Positions 35,165 through 44,756 of a stretch of DNA of 64,000 nucleotides are shown one piece after another. The translations under genes were made by a program, and so were the position numbers. The notes under the pieces were generated by a model. The model had not been told where the DNA came from, did no database searches, and worked only from the letters and a program-made list of their open reading frames with translations. The stretch is from Chrysoperla carnea (lineage: Eukaryota > Arthropoda > Insecta > Neuroptera > Chrysopidae), in assembly GCF_905475395.1 (NCBI RefSeq), contig NC_058342.1, positions 26,074,640-26,138,639 of the forward strand, read 5' to 3'. Position 1 is the stretch's first letter. The number at the start of each line of letters is the position of its first letter.

Positions 35165-35415
35165 TATTCGCCATGGGAACTGATTCTAGCGCTATCTGGT
35201 GGTAGAAAATAGAAGCTGTCTATGACAAGTCAAATTTCAACAGAAATAAGAAATAAATCACATCACACAGTTTAAATAATTTTTTTTTTATTTCACTCAT
35301 TATCAAAATATAATATATAAACAATTCAATCATAGCCATGCATTAATTTGACTTGTCTAGACAGCTTCTATTTTCTACCACTAGACAGCGCTAGAATCAG
35401 TTTCCATGGTGAATA
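35165..35415. mobile_element. Inverted-repeat element (MITE-like), 251 bp
   Basis: The left arm TATTCGCCATGGGAACTGAT, TCTAGCGCTATCTGGTGGTA, GAAAATAGAAGCTGTCTA is mirrored by TAGACAGCTTCTATTTTC, TACCACTAGACAGCGCTAGA, ATCAGTTTCCATGGTGAATA. The arms are about 70 bp. It lies 15 bp from the hAT-like MITE. Confidence 0.85.
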
Positions 35416-35471
35416 GTATTCCCATACAGATAATTCCATAGAGCAGTGTTCACAACCTTAAGTGAGGACAT

Positions 35472-36430
35472 CCAGTAGCGTAGCTCGCCTTGGAGGGGTC
35501 CTGTATCAAAATTAGGAACCCTGGTAGAAAAATCAGTTTTAGCTACGGCCATAGCTCCTCAAGAAACATTTTTATAGTACGACAAATAATCTCCTAAAAA
35601 TTATATGGTACAAAATTTGGCCCTGTTATCTTTTACATCCTGTACTTCCATATTTGTGAACAGGTCCGCATTTAAGCAAAATTTGTATGGGGTAAAGTAA
35701 TCAAAAATTCTAAAAAGCTAAAATTAAAGCTTTAATAAAAGACAACGGAGCCTGAACTACAGATATAAATGGACTATAGCCGCATGGGCATACGATAATT
35801 ATTTGTCTAAGTGTCAATTAAATTCAATAATATTTTGGGCTAAGACGTTGCAGGAGTAGGGTGCAAAATTTCCCAGCTAAATATAAAGACAAATAATACT
35901 TAGCCATACGCCTAAGGCTGAATTCTAGGGCTGTCAGTCTATTTAGGGAACAAATATTTACAAAAATATGAAAAAGGTTTCGAAATATTTTTTAAAAGAT
36001 ATAAATAGTCTGATGTACTACATTTCGATCGCTTAAAAGTAATCACAGTTTTAGCTACAGGCTTGGATAGCTCCTCAAGAAAACTTTTTATACGACAAAT
36101 AATTCTAAAAATTATATGGTACACAATTTGGCGGTGTTTAAAATAACCACTACCCTCCATGTTAAAAATGGTTGCAGCGTCAACTGGATAAATAGATGAA
36201 CGCACTCTAAATAAAACGACATCGTCTGTACTTCTACTTCGATTTATGAAGTCGATAAATAGCAAGTTAATGTAATCGAGCCAAGAAAAAAAACATTGAC
36301 CCTTGTAATTCATATATCCTTAATATTTTCAAATCGAGTTAAGGTATGCACTAAATGCACAATAAACTAAATAGCTTGATTACAGTGGCCTAGGTTGCCT
36401 TGGAGGGGCCCTGTATCAAAATTAGTTGGG
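35472..36430. repeat. Direct-repeat region
   Basis: CCTTGGAGGGGTCCTGTATC / CCTTGGAGGGGCCCTGTATC occur at about 35,492 and 36,396. The block AGTTTTAGCTAC..GCTCCTCAAGAAA...ATTATATGGTAC occurs at about 35,536-35,625 and 36,048-36,135. The minus-strand frame 35,939-36,313 falls in the second copy and shows no recognisable domain, so it is not called as a gene. Confidence 0.6.
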
Positions 36431-36715
36431 TGGTCCAAATTAAGGATAAAGATTTCTCACAAATGAAACAAAAATGTATGCATTAAATTAAATTAAATAT
36501 GGTCTGATGGCCTTTCCTGCCCCATCGAAGTCCTTAGATAATTTTTTATCAGTTTTCATTTTAAAGTTCAGCTTATGCGGTTGTATCTGGAAGGATCAAG
36601 AATAGAAAGCATGCTGTTATTACCTCCGGAAAACCGGATGCATGGCAATTGAGCTTTGTCAGCAATAATTCCATGACTTCCTTAATGGAATCCACCCTCT
36701 ACCTTATTTTCAGGT

Positions 36716-36752
36716 TATAAATACACCTTGTTTGTGACAATTATATTCACAC
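36716..36752 (+). promoter_or_regulatory. Core promoter of the small secreted-protein gene
   Basis: TATAAATA at 36716-36723, with an initiator-like TCACAC at 36747-36752 about 31 bp downstream. This is ideal TATA-Inr spacing, 28 bp before the ATG at 36780. Confidence 0.55.
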
Positions 36753-36779
36753 ACCAACAAGTAATTTTGAGTAATAAAC

Positions 36780-37139
36780 ATGAATCAAAAATACATTTGT
36801 ATTACAACAATATTTTTATATTGTTTTGTGTTAGTTAAAAGTGCTTCAATAAAATTTCATGATCACATTAACCCAGTCCACAACCACATCGAAAATTCTG
36901 ATTTTCAAGCTCTAAGCAATAATGGTTATTTGAAGAAAACTTACATTAATTTTTATATGAATCAACGTAGATTTCGTGTACATAATATAACTTCGAAACC
37001 AAACGTGATTGAAGACACGTTAAGATTTTATTATAATAAAGCGTCAAGACCACAGAATATCCCTCATAAATATCCAAATGTGGAACAACAAGAACTAGAA
37101 AAATTTCCATGGCAACCAGATCAACCCAATGTTGAATAA
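36780..37139 (+). CDS. Small secreted protein, unknown function, 119 aa
   Basis: Not recognised. Seen: single open frame with a hydrophobic leader (YICITTIFLYCFVLVKSA, residues 5-22) consistent with signal-peptide cleavage near residue 22. The mature chain of about 97 residues has no cysteine. It has a His-rich start (FHDHINPVHNH, residues 26-36), one N-glycosylation sequon (NIT, 69-71), a middle rich in Arg/Asn/Tyr and a Pro-rich acidic C-terminus (NIPHKYPNVEQQ, WQPDQPNVE). A TATA box lies 64 bp upstream of the ATG and AATAAA at 37393-37398. Inferred: an extracellular peptide, peptide precursor or effector-like product, expressed as a single-exon or last-exon gene. The 3' flank is partly duplicated at about 38,045-38,190. 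The opposite-strand frame 36,946-37,155 is a shadow. Confidence 0.6.
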   Translation: MNQKYICITTIFLYCFVLVKSASIKFHDHINPVHNHIENSDFQALSNNGYLKKTYINFYMNQRRFRVHNITSKPNVIEDTLRFYYNKASRPQNIPHKYPNVEQQELEKFPWQPDQPNVE

Positions 37140-37392
37140 ATACAACAGACGACAATTTCTTGGAATTATGTATGCAACAGATACAGAATATGGATTCTTT
37201 TTCTTGTCAATATTTACGAAATATTCAACAAAAACTTCGACAAATTACGAAAAAAATGCGGAAATATTGTAAATGATAATCCAATATTTTAAATGTAATG
37301 TAATGTAAGGTTTTATTTAAAAAAAAAAAATTTTAATCGGGCATTACCTATTTGCACTTAAAAAAATTATATTTAATAATTTATTAGTTAAC

Positions 37393-37398
37393 AATAAA
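37393..37398 (+). terminator. Candidate polyadenylation signal
   Basis: AATAAA about 250 bp after the stop codon of the secreted-protein gene, in A/T-rich DNA. Confidence 0.4.
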
Positions 37399-37583
37399 AT
37401 TTTAAACATACTTGTTGTTAATAAATAATATAAATATAAATATAAAGAAAGCATTTTGTTTTATTCTTCAAAATTAACTTAACAAAAATTAATCTGAAAA
37501 ATATAATTAAAAAAACATTAGAAATCTTACAAAAAAGAAAAAAAGCATACAAATGACTCACTTTCAATAATTTGTTGAATCGT

Positions 37584-37854
37584 ATCCTCAACTTTTTCTC
37601 TGTTACTGCCCGGCGCTCACACAGCAGCGAAAGAAATGGTTTGGTCCGGCCATAGTCGAACCAGAAGAAATTAAGAAACTCAGCGCTAGGCAGATCCTGG
37701 GTTTCAGTACATCAGTTGGTTATAATAGCCACTGAAATGCGTAGCGGGGATAGAGTACAAGGGTCTATTTGGCTAAGTGCTCTGAACCATTGCTTCGAGG
37801 CCCAATGCTCGAGCATGGCCCGCTAACCTCTATACTCATACTCATCCTCAACTT
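37584..37854 (-). mobile_element. Possible truncated retroelement with 11-bp target duplication
   Basis: ATCCTCAACTT occurs at 37584-37594 and 37844-37854. Between them lie about 250 bp of markedly higher G+C than the surroundings. On the minus strand it translates with phrases such as LEHWASKQWFRALSQ and LCERRAVTEK but has stops. Class unknown. Confidence 0.4.
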
Positions 37855-38190
37855 ATTGTTGAGCAATTTCCATTGTCCTACAATAATAATTATCTGGAGC
37901 TAAAAATAATAAAAAACCTTTAATAAATTATTCTAAAAAAAATAACAAAATTGAGACTTACTGAAAGTTATTACTGTTATTAGGTAGACTAACTCAAATA
38001 GCCTACTCTCATGAGGGTAATGGTCCTCAATTAACCATATTGCCGCGTCTCGGGCATTGCCTATTTGCACTTAAAAACAAAAATTACACAATTAATAATT
38101 ATTATTATTATTTCTTAGTTAACATATATACAATAAAATTTTTGAAACCTACTTGTAAGTAACAAATAGTGTAAATGTAAGTATACTGGA

Positions 38191-39119
38191 AGCACGCGGT
38201 TGTGACGTGTACGAAGTATTTCGTTAGTAACTAGTGACATCTACTTGAAACGTTTACATTCTAAAGACCGTTTGACACTACAGATTATCTGATTCTAAAG
38301 ATCAGATAACACTACAGGTTTATAATGATTATATTTTTGATTTTATTTTTGAAGTCTTGACGTTTATTTTTGATGGTTATGCCCAATTTAGCAAACGAAA
38401 AAAAAAAAAGGAAAATGATTGCACGTTGAAATTTATTAATATAAAACATTTAAAAATATATAATTCATTTAAAACTTAATAAAAATAATTAATAAACAAT
38501 TAATTAATGAATGTTTAAGTGTTAAGATATATTAGAAAGACAATGTTTACAATGACAAAAACGTCTTCAAAAAAAATAACAATTTCAACATCATTAGTAG
38601 TTCATTTTGATCGTTATAAATTTTGTTTTTTTTTAACAACTTTGCTGATTTTCAGTCATTTCTCGATTTATTTCACTTGACATGAAAATTTATTTTTATT
38701 TACGTCAAGATAAAATTATCTTGAGATCTCCAATTCATTTCAGCGCACGAATCACATTTAAATTGAAAAACAGGCGCATTCCACTCAATACTGAAAGGAT
38801 AAGAGTCCCCAAAGTTTTTACATTGATGATTCTTTTTTCTATTTCATTCCTAATTTTTAATGTTTTTCGTGGAATAGTTATTTTCAGCTATAAATATTGC
38901 TGAAAACTAAATTACGCAACAGAATATCGACTACTAATATTAAAGGAGCATTACACACTAAATCTGAAATAACCGATTGCCACTCATTTGAAACCACAGA
39001 AAAGGACATGAAGAAATGAATTTGAGACTCATTTTTCTTTTTCAGACTCTGAAAATACTGAACATGAGACCACTGGGGATGAAAGTGGAAAATAATTTAC
39101 TTTGATTTATGTTTTTTAT
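38191..39119. other. Intergenic, no gene seen
   Basis: A/T-rich. The plus frame 38,682-38,903 has a hydrophobic C-terminus but no promoter, start-context or homology support and is not called. Confidence 0.5.
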
Positions 39120-39640
39120 TATGCTATAATATCAATATTATAATAAAACAAGTGAAAACAAACAACTGACTGAGTTAATTGTTGAAATACCATTTAAAGA
39201 AAGTGTTGATTACGTAACCGTTTGTTTTTTTACGTCATATAAGTAAAGAAAGATAGCCAAACATGCATACATACATGTCAAACACACTTAACTAATATTC
39301 CCATGTAATACATACTATATAATTTGCGCCTAATTTGCGCTCTCACGGGTAAACAGTGATGGTTACGAACAAATGTTTCAAACAAAAGTTGTTTGTTTTT
39401 TTTTTTTTTAAGATAATATTTTTTTACATTTAAACTTTTGTTCTACCTCTAATGGTTTACAAAATGGATCTTACGGACCCAAGACGTACTTGACCTATGT
39501 TGCTCATTGACGAAAACGACCTTCCTTTTTATGTCCTGAAAAATTTTAGCTTGATATTTTTTTCGTTTTTGAGCTATCGTGTTGACAGAAAATGAACGAA
39601 AATCATAAACACCTATACCAAAATTTGGTTTGTAGCGTCA
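39120..39640 (+). repeat. Dispersed repeat family, longest copy
   Basis: Order of blocks: ACTGACTGAGTTAATTGTTG, AAAGTGTTGATTACGTAACC, TACGTCATATAAGTA, ATTCCCATGTAATACATAC, TTTGCGCCTAATTTGCGCTC, TCACGGGTAAACAGTGATGG, TTTCAAACAAAAGTTGTTTG, ACTTTTGTTCTACCTC, GGTTTACAAAATGGATC, TATGTCCTGAAAAATTTTAG. Related pieces in this window are at 3,425, 49,120, 56,520 (inverted), 61,245 (inverted), 63,000 and 63,475. No ends or coding region could be defined. Confidence 0.75.
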
Positions 39641-39965
39641 ACAGTTTTAAGCGTAACAATCTTGGGATTAAACTTAGTATACTTTTATCTATTTCATATA
39701 TACATGATATAAAAATGTATGTGAGTCCTACTACCGAATAAATGTGGTTAATTGTTTGAATTACATGAGGAAAGTAAGAAATCTGCCTTTTTTCACTTTA
39801 CCGACTGTTTTCTCCCATTTTTTTTTTTTCTTTTTTTTTTTAATAATGAGCGGCTGATTTTTTTTGTTTTTTTGGGTTGACAAACTTGCATTGCTTAGTT
39901 TGGATGATTTAAAAGTATACCTTTTGGCAGACTGTACTACGCAGAATTGATAATAATTTTAAAAA

Positions 39966-41354
39966 ATGGCAAATAATTCGTTTGAAGATACAAATAATCA
40001 TTTATTTATCAATAAAGAAAATATTAAACCTGAAAAAAAATTACATACAAAAGTGATTATTAAAAATGAACTTGGACTCAACGACAATGCAAAAAGTGTA
40101 AAATTAGAGCCTGTTGAAGAAAATGATGACTATTTGTACGCAAATATAAAACTTGAAAAGGAATTACTAACAGAATTAATGATTAAAGATGAAGAAAAAG
40201 AAGACAGCATGTTAGAACGAGAACCAGTTCAAATTGAAGAGGTGTTAGATGGCAAAGCCAAAAGTGTAAAATTAGAGCCTGTTCAAGAAAATGATGACTA
40301 TTTGTACGCAAATATAAAACTTGAAAAGGATTTACAAACAGAATTAATGATTAAAGATGAAGAATTAGAAGAAAGTATGTTAGAACCACAACCAGTTCAA
40401 ATTCAAGAAGTGTTAGGTGAATCTGTTTTAGAAGAAAAACGATTTTCTTGTGATATTTGTACTAAAAGATTTACTACGAAAAGTTCTTTAGTTAATCATA
40501 AAAAAGTTCATCGTGAAGAAAAACGATTTTCTTGTGATATTTGTACTAAAAGATTTACTACGAAAAGTTCTTTAGTTAATCATAAAAAAGTTCATCGTGA
40601 AGAAAAACGATTTTCTTGTGATATTTGTACTAAAAGATTTACTACGAAAAGTTCTTTAGATAATCATAAAAAAGTTCATCGTGAAGAAAAACGATTTTCT
40701 TGTGATATTTGTACTAAAAGATTTACGAAAAGTTCTTTAGTTAATCATAAAAAAGTTCATCGTGAAGAAAAACGATTTTCTTGTGATATTTGTACTAAAA
40801 GATTTACGAAAAGTTCTTTAGTTAATCATAAAAAAGTTCATCGTGAAGAAAAACGATTTTCTTGTGATTTTTGTAATAAAAGATTTACTCAGAAACATCA
40901 TTTAATTCAACATAAATTGATACATACTGGTGAAAAAACCTTTTGCTGCGATATTTGTACTAAAACCTTTGCTCGCCGTAGTTGTTTGATTAAACATAAA
41001 CGTGTCCATACTGGAGAAAAACCTTATCTATGTGATATTTGTAATGAAAAATTTTCGCAGCGAACTTGTTTGATTAAGCATAAACGGATCCATACCGGTG
41101 AAAAACCCTATTCATGCGATATTTGTACTAAAAAATTTAGTCAACGTAGTACTTTGGTTTCCCATAAACGTATACATTCAGGCGAAAAACCTTTTATTTG
41201 TAGTGTTTGTAATAAAGCATTTACCCAACAAAGTTCTTTATATTTACATAAAGTTATACATACTGGAGAAAAACGGTTTTCTTGCGATATTTGTAACAAA
41301 AAATTTATTGGGAAAACTCCTTTAGTCAGACATAAACAGATTCACAATCGATAA
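39966..41354 (+). CDS. C2H2 zinc-finger protein, 11 fingers, 462 aa
   Basis: Single open frame. Residues 1-158 are acidic and disordered. They contain an internal duplication (42-94 and 98-150: SVKLEPV.ENDDYLYANIKL repeated) and seven psi-K-x-E motifs (IKNE 32, VKLE 45, IKLE 61, IKDE 73, VKLE 101, IKLE 117, IKDE 129), the SUMO-acceptor consensus. From residue 160 come 11 tandem C2H2 fingers. Fingers 1-5 (FSCDICTKRFTTKSSLVNH) are near identical with HREEKR linkers; fingers 6-11 are diverse with TGEKP-type linkers. Fingers 4 and 5 lack one residue between the second Cys and first His (11 instead of 12). Inferred: nuclear DNA-binding transcription regulator, lineage-specific. It is a paralogue of the gene at 44,757. 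No KRAB, BTB or ZAD domain is seen. A further 5' exon cannot be excluded, though the ATG is clean (AAAAAATGG). Confidence 0.88.
   Translation: MANNSFEDTNNHLFINKENIKPEKKLHTKVIIKNELGLNDNAKSVKLEPVEENDDYLYANIKLEKELLTELMIKDEEKEDSMLEREPVQIEEVLDGKAKSVKLEPVQENDDYLYANIKLEKDLQTELMIKDEELEESMLEPQPVQIQEVLGESVLEEKRFSCDICTKRFTTKSSLVNHKKVHREEKRFSCDICTKRFTTKSSLVNHKKVHREEKRFSCDICTKRFTTKSSLDNHKKVHREEKRFSCDICTKRFTKSSLVNHKKVHREEKRFSCDICTKRFTKSSLVNHKKVHREEKRFSCDFCNKRFTQKHHLIQHKLIHTGEKTFCCDICTKTFARRSCLIKHKRVHTGEKPYLCDICNEKFSQRTCLIKHKRIHTGEKPYSCDICTKKFSQRSTLVSHKRIHSGEKPFICSVCNKAFTQQSSLYLHKVIHTGEKRFSCDICNKKFIGKTPLVRHKQIHNR
40443..40856 (+). repeat. Coding minisatellite of five zinc-finger units (84/81 bp)
   Basis: Three 84-bp units and two 81-bp units, nearly identical at nucleotide level (TTTTCTTGTGATATTTGTAC ... 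CGTGAAGAAAAACGA). Unit 3 has one change (Val to Asp codon). Units 4 and 5 share a 3-bp deletion, so one was copied from the other. Confidence 0.95.
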
Positions 41355-41403
41355 AAAGCAGAATAAATTTAAAAAAATAAAATGAAATCGCCGTTGTAAA
41401 AAT

Positions 41404-42786
41404 GTTGAATTAAATGTTTAAATTGAAATTTTCTTTTTTTTCTTTCTGAATCAATTTTCATCAAAAAAAGGTTGAAATACCGAAGCAACATTTGTTTTAT
41501 AAAGTGGTTAGTTTAGTTTATAATTTACAAAAAAATTTCATTGTTTAAATTAAATCGAAAATGTTTAATTAAATTGAAAATGTTGAATTAAATGTTTAAA
41601 TTGAAATTTTCTTTTTTTTCTTTCTAAATCAATTTTCATCAAAAAAAGGTTGAAATACCGAAGCAACATTTGTTTTATAAAGTGGTTAGTTTAGTTTATA
41701 ATTTACAAAAAAATTTCATTGTTTAAATTAAATCGAAAATGTTTAATTAAATTGAAAATGTTGAATTAAATGTTTAAATTGAAATTTTCTTTTTTTTCTT
41801 TCTAAATCAATTTTCATCAAAAAAAGGTTGAAATACCGAAGCAACATTTGTTTTATAAAGTGGTTAGTTTAGTTTATAATTTACAAAAAAATTTCATTGT
41901 TTAAATTAAATCGAAAATGTTTAATTAAATTGAAAATGTTGAATTAAATGTTTAAATTGAAATTTTCTTTTTTTTCTTTCTAAATCAATTTTCATCAAAA
42001 AAAGGTTGAAATACCGAAGCAACATTTGTTTTATAAAGTGGTTAGTTTAGTTTATAATTTACAAAAAAATTTCATTGTTTAAATTAAATCGAAAATGTTT
42101 AATTAAATTGAAAATGTTGAATTAAATGTTTAAATTGAAATTTTCTTTTTTTTCTTTCTAAATCAATTTTCATCAAAAAAAGGTTGAAATACCGAAGCAA
42201 CATTTGTTTTATAAAGTGGTTAGTTTAGTTTATAATTTACAAAAAAATTTCATTGTTTAAATTAAATCGAAAATGTTTAATTAAATTGAAAATGTTGAAT
42301 TAAATGTTTAAATTGAAATTTTCTTTTTTTTCTTTCTAAATCAATTTTCATCAAAAAAAGGTTGAAATACCGAAGCAACATTTGTTTTATAAAGTGGTTA
42401 GTTTAGTTTATAATTTACAAAAAAATTTCATTGTTTAAATTAAATCGAAAATGTTTAATTAAATTGAAAATGTTGAATTAAATGTTTAAATTGAAATTTT
42501 CTTTTTTTTCTTTCTGAATCAATTTTCATCAAAAAAAGGTTGAAATACCGAAGCAACATTTGTTTTATAAAGTGGTTAGTTTAGTTTATAATTTACAAAA
42601 AAATTTCATTGTTTAAATTAAATCGAAAATGTTTAATTAAATTGAAAATGTTGAATTAAATGTTTAAATTGAAATTTTCTTTTTTTTCTTTCTAAATCAA
42701 TTTTCATCAAAAAAAGGTTGAAATACCGAAGCAACATTTGTTTTATAAAGTGGTTAGTTTAGTTTATAATTTACAAAAAAATTTCA
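41404..42786. repeat. 178-bp tandem array, about 7.8 copies
   Basis: Units begin GTTGAATTAAATGTTTAAAT at 41404, 41582, 41760, 41938, 42116, 42294, 42472 and 42650, an exact 178-bp period. Copies are almost identical; a G/A difference (TTTCTGAATC in units 1 and 7, TTTCTAAATC in the others) is the only obvious variant. The last unit is cut at 42786 by a SINE-like sequence. The array starts 50 bp after the zinc-finger stop codon. Confidence 0.97.
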
Positions 42787-42985
42787 GCTGATAATTTCAT
42801 TTATCATTTCCTCAATTTCAGAGGCTGAGTGCACCTCCTTCATGCATATACCATGCACTACACCAGCCCATCACAACTATTAATTAAATTAATTTTGTTG
42901 CGACGGCGGAAATCGAACCCGATACCCTAAGCATACCGCGGACGAAATTGGTTACGCCTGAACCAACTGAGCTAATAGGGCGACA
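42787..42985 (-). mobile_element. tRNA-derived SINE
   Basis: The minus strand reads GTCGCCCTATTAGCTCAGTT (A box TAGCTCAGTTGG), then CGGGTTCGATTTCCGCC (B box GGTTCGATTTCC), then a non-tRNA body containing GATGGGCTGGTGTAGTGCAT and GGTGCACTCAGCCTCTGAAA. The 5' GTCGCCC cannot pair with the sequence after the T arm, so it is not an intact tRNA. It abuts the truncated tandem array. No clear target duplication was seen. Confidence 0.65.
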
Positions 42986-42993
42986 ATATGGCG

Positions 42994-43711
42994 ACACTAG
43001 GGAGGCGGTACAAACATATCCTGCCATCTAGAGGATCTTTTTTTAATCTTCAGAGGAAAAAGGCTAATTCCTAAATCAATTTTCTCACTTTAGAATTTTA
43101 CATTTTTAAATAAAATCTAGATGTTTTTAAAGTCAGCTATCTAAGTGAAGTAAGTATTCGATGGGCGCTCAAATAACATGTAGTAGGCATTGACAGGGAG
43201 CATATTAGGTGAAGGGAAGCAAGCATATCTTCAAATTGAGTGTAGGCGTTGAGTGAGTTTATAGGTCCTACCGAATAAGGAGTGTATTTCGAAGTATTTT
43301 AATCCAATGAATTTTTAGCTTGTTCATCGCTCGAATTGGAGAGAAATTTGTTGTAAACAAATTAATTGTTTTTACGGTCATAGCTCCTAAACTATTGAAA
43401 ATTTTAGGAAACTATTTGTACCATTTTATTCTACATGAAAAAAAAAAATGTCATTTTTATATTCGTCTTGATACGACCAAGAGAATCGGAGATATGGTTA
43501 AAATTGTAAACAAAAATGATATTGTATAAGTTCGGCGCGAAGCGCTTGGTTTGAAACGTCCGTAGATTGGCCAATAAATAATATTTTTGTACTTTAATTA
43601 ATGTTGTGCGAGTCCTTAGCGATAGAAAACCCCATATAATTAACCTTTTTCCTCTGAAGATTAAAAAAAGATCCTTTAGATGACAGGATATATTTATACC
43701 CCCCCTAGTGT
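42994..43711. mobile_element. Terminal-inverted-repeat element, 718 bp
   Basis: The left arm (42994-43069: ACACTAGGGAGGCGGTACAA, CCATCTAGAGGATC, TTAATCTTCAGAGGAAAAAG) and right arm (43638-43711) are about 75-bp inverse repeats with few mismatches. An extra, direct-oriented piece of the same terminus follows at 43713-43759. The interior has no transposase; the 69-aa frame at 43,320-43,529 is unsupported. Confidence 0.85.
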
Positions 43712-44039
43712 TCCCATCTAGCGGATCTTTTTTTAATCTTCAGAGGAAAAAGGCTAATTATATATAACCAAAGATATTGTAATTATTTTATCTATGTATA
43801 TAACAAAATTGCAAAAATGTTCTAGTTTACGAATATTTTTATATTTTTTCAAATATCTCTATTAAAACTTGAGTTATTTCAACCGAACGCGAATGTATGA
43901 TGAAATTTTGCGTAAAATCGTGTAACTTGAAAAACTTACCTGTACAATATAACGTAGTATACCATTACAATATGGCGTTGATTTCTAACATCATGAGCAC
44001 TGGCCAGTATACTGGTTAATATTACGGAACACACCCTAT

Positions 44040-44490
44040 ATATTATTATATTTATGTAAGACACTAGAGTGATACCCACACGCTTCGCTGGGTTTAAAAG
44101 TAAAAATTGATAAAGATTGCTCCCGCTTATCCCTTTTCTATAACACTCGAAATAATGGTGGGGATTGTTTTACACACGTAAAATATATTATTTTTTTAAA
44201 TGTATAATAGTAATTATTCATTGAGTATATCAGAGAAGATGGCCTTGAAATGTTTTATATTGACTATTTTTACAGAAATCTGTAATTTATGGTAATTTCA
44301 AATGTCAAATTAAATTAAATTTTTGTATTTCTTTTTAATATATCTTTATAAATTATAGCTCATGTGTTATTCTGATATATCAGCTATATTACTGTATGGT
44401 TTCATTAAAAAACATTCGCTAGTTTAAGCGTGAAAGCGTAACAAGCAAACAAACATGCTTACTTTCGCATTTATAATATGTAGAGATTTT
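44040..44490 (+). repeat. Degenerate dispersed element (CACGCTTCGCTGGG / AGCGTGAAAGCGTAACAAG)
   Basis: It opens GATACCCACACGCTTCGCTG and closes GCGTGAAAGCGTAACAAGCA then CTTTCGCATTTATAATATGT. This pattern resembles common non-autonomous or RTE-like repeats in insect genomes. No coding region survives. Confidence 0.4.
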
Positions 44491-44756
44491 GATTATATTT
44501 GCACGTAAATTTATGAAATATTCCACCAAAATTAAACATAAAATATTAAATTATAAATTTTGTAAATATAAATAGTTAATCAATAATTTTTAAAGTTTAT
44601 TGTTCAAACTTACAAATTGAAACCTAATTTTTTCCGGGTTTGTTGTGAGTGCTTAGTGGAACGCACTCTGAGAGAGAAATGTTGATTGACAATTTCAAAA
44701 CAAAATTTGAGTTGTAGTAAAAAATTGATATTTACAATTTTATTAATATTAAAAAA

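Larger units (their letters stand above)
37339..38190 (+). repeat. Duplicated 3' flank of the secreted-protein gene
   Basis: CGGGCATTACCTATTTGCAC at 37,339 and CGGGCATTGCCTATTTGCAC at 38,051 both continue with TTAAAAA, TTATTAGTTAAC / TTCTTAGTTAAC, CAATAAAATTTT and CTTGTTGTTAATAAATAATA / CTTGTAAGTAACAAATAGTG. No coding sequence precedes the second copy. Confidence 0.7.

Noticed and set aside
35939-36313. 124-aa minus-strand open frame
   Set aside because: Lies in a direct-repeat region, has no recognisable domain, promoter or codon signal; probably chance.
38682-38903. 73-aa frame with hydrophobic C-terminus
   Set aside because: No promoter, no start-context or homology support; could be chance.
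40443-42786. CRISPR-like repeat array
   Set aside because: The repeats are head-to-tail without unique spacers (coding minisatellite and satellite), in a eukaryotic genome.
42897-42985. Possible intact tRNA gene (minus strand)
   Set aside because: A and B boxes are present but the acceptor stem does not pair and a SINE-like body follows, so it was called a tRNA-derived SINE.
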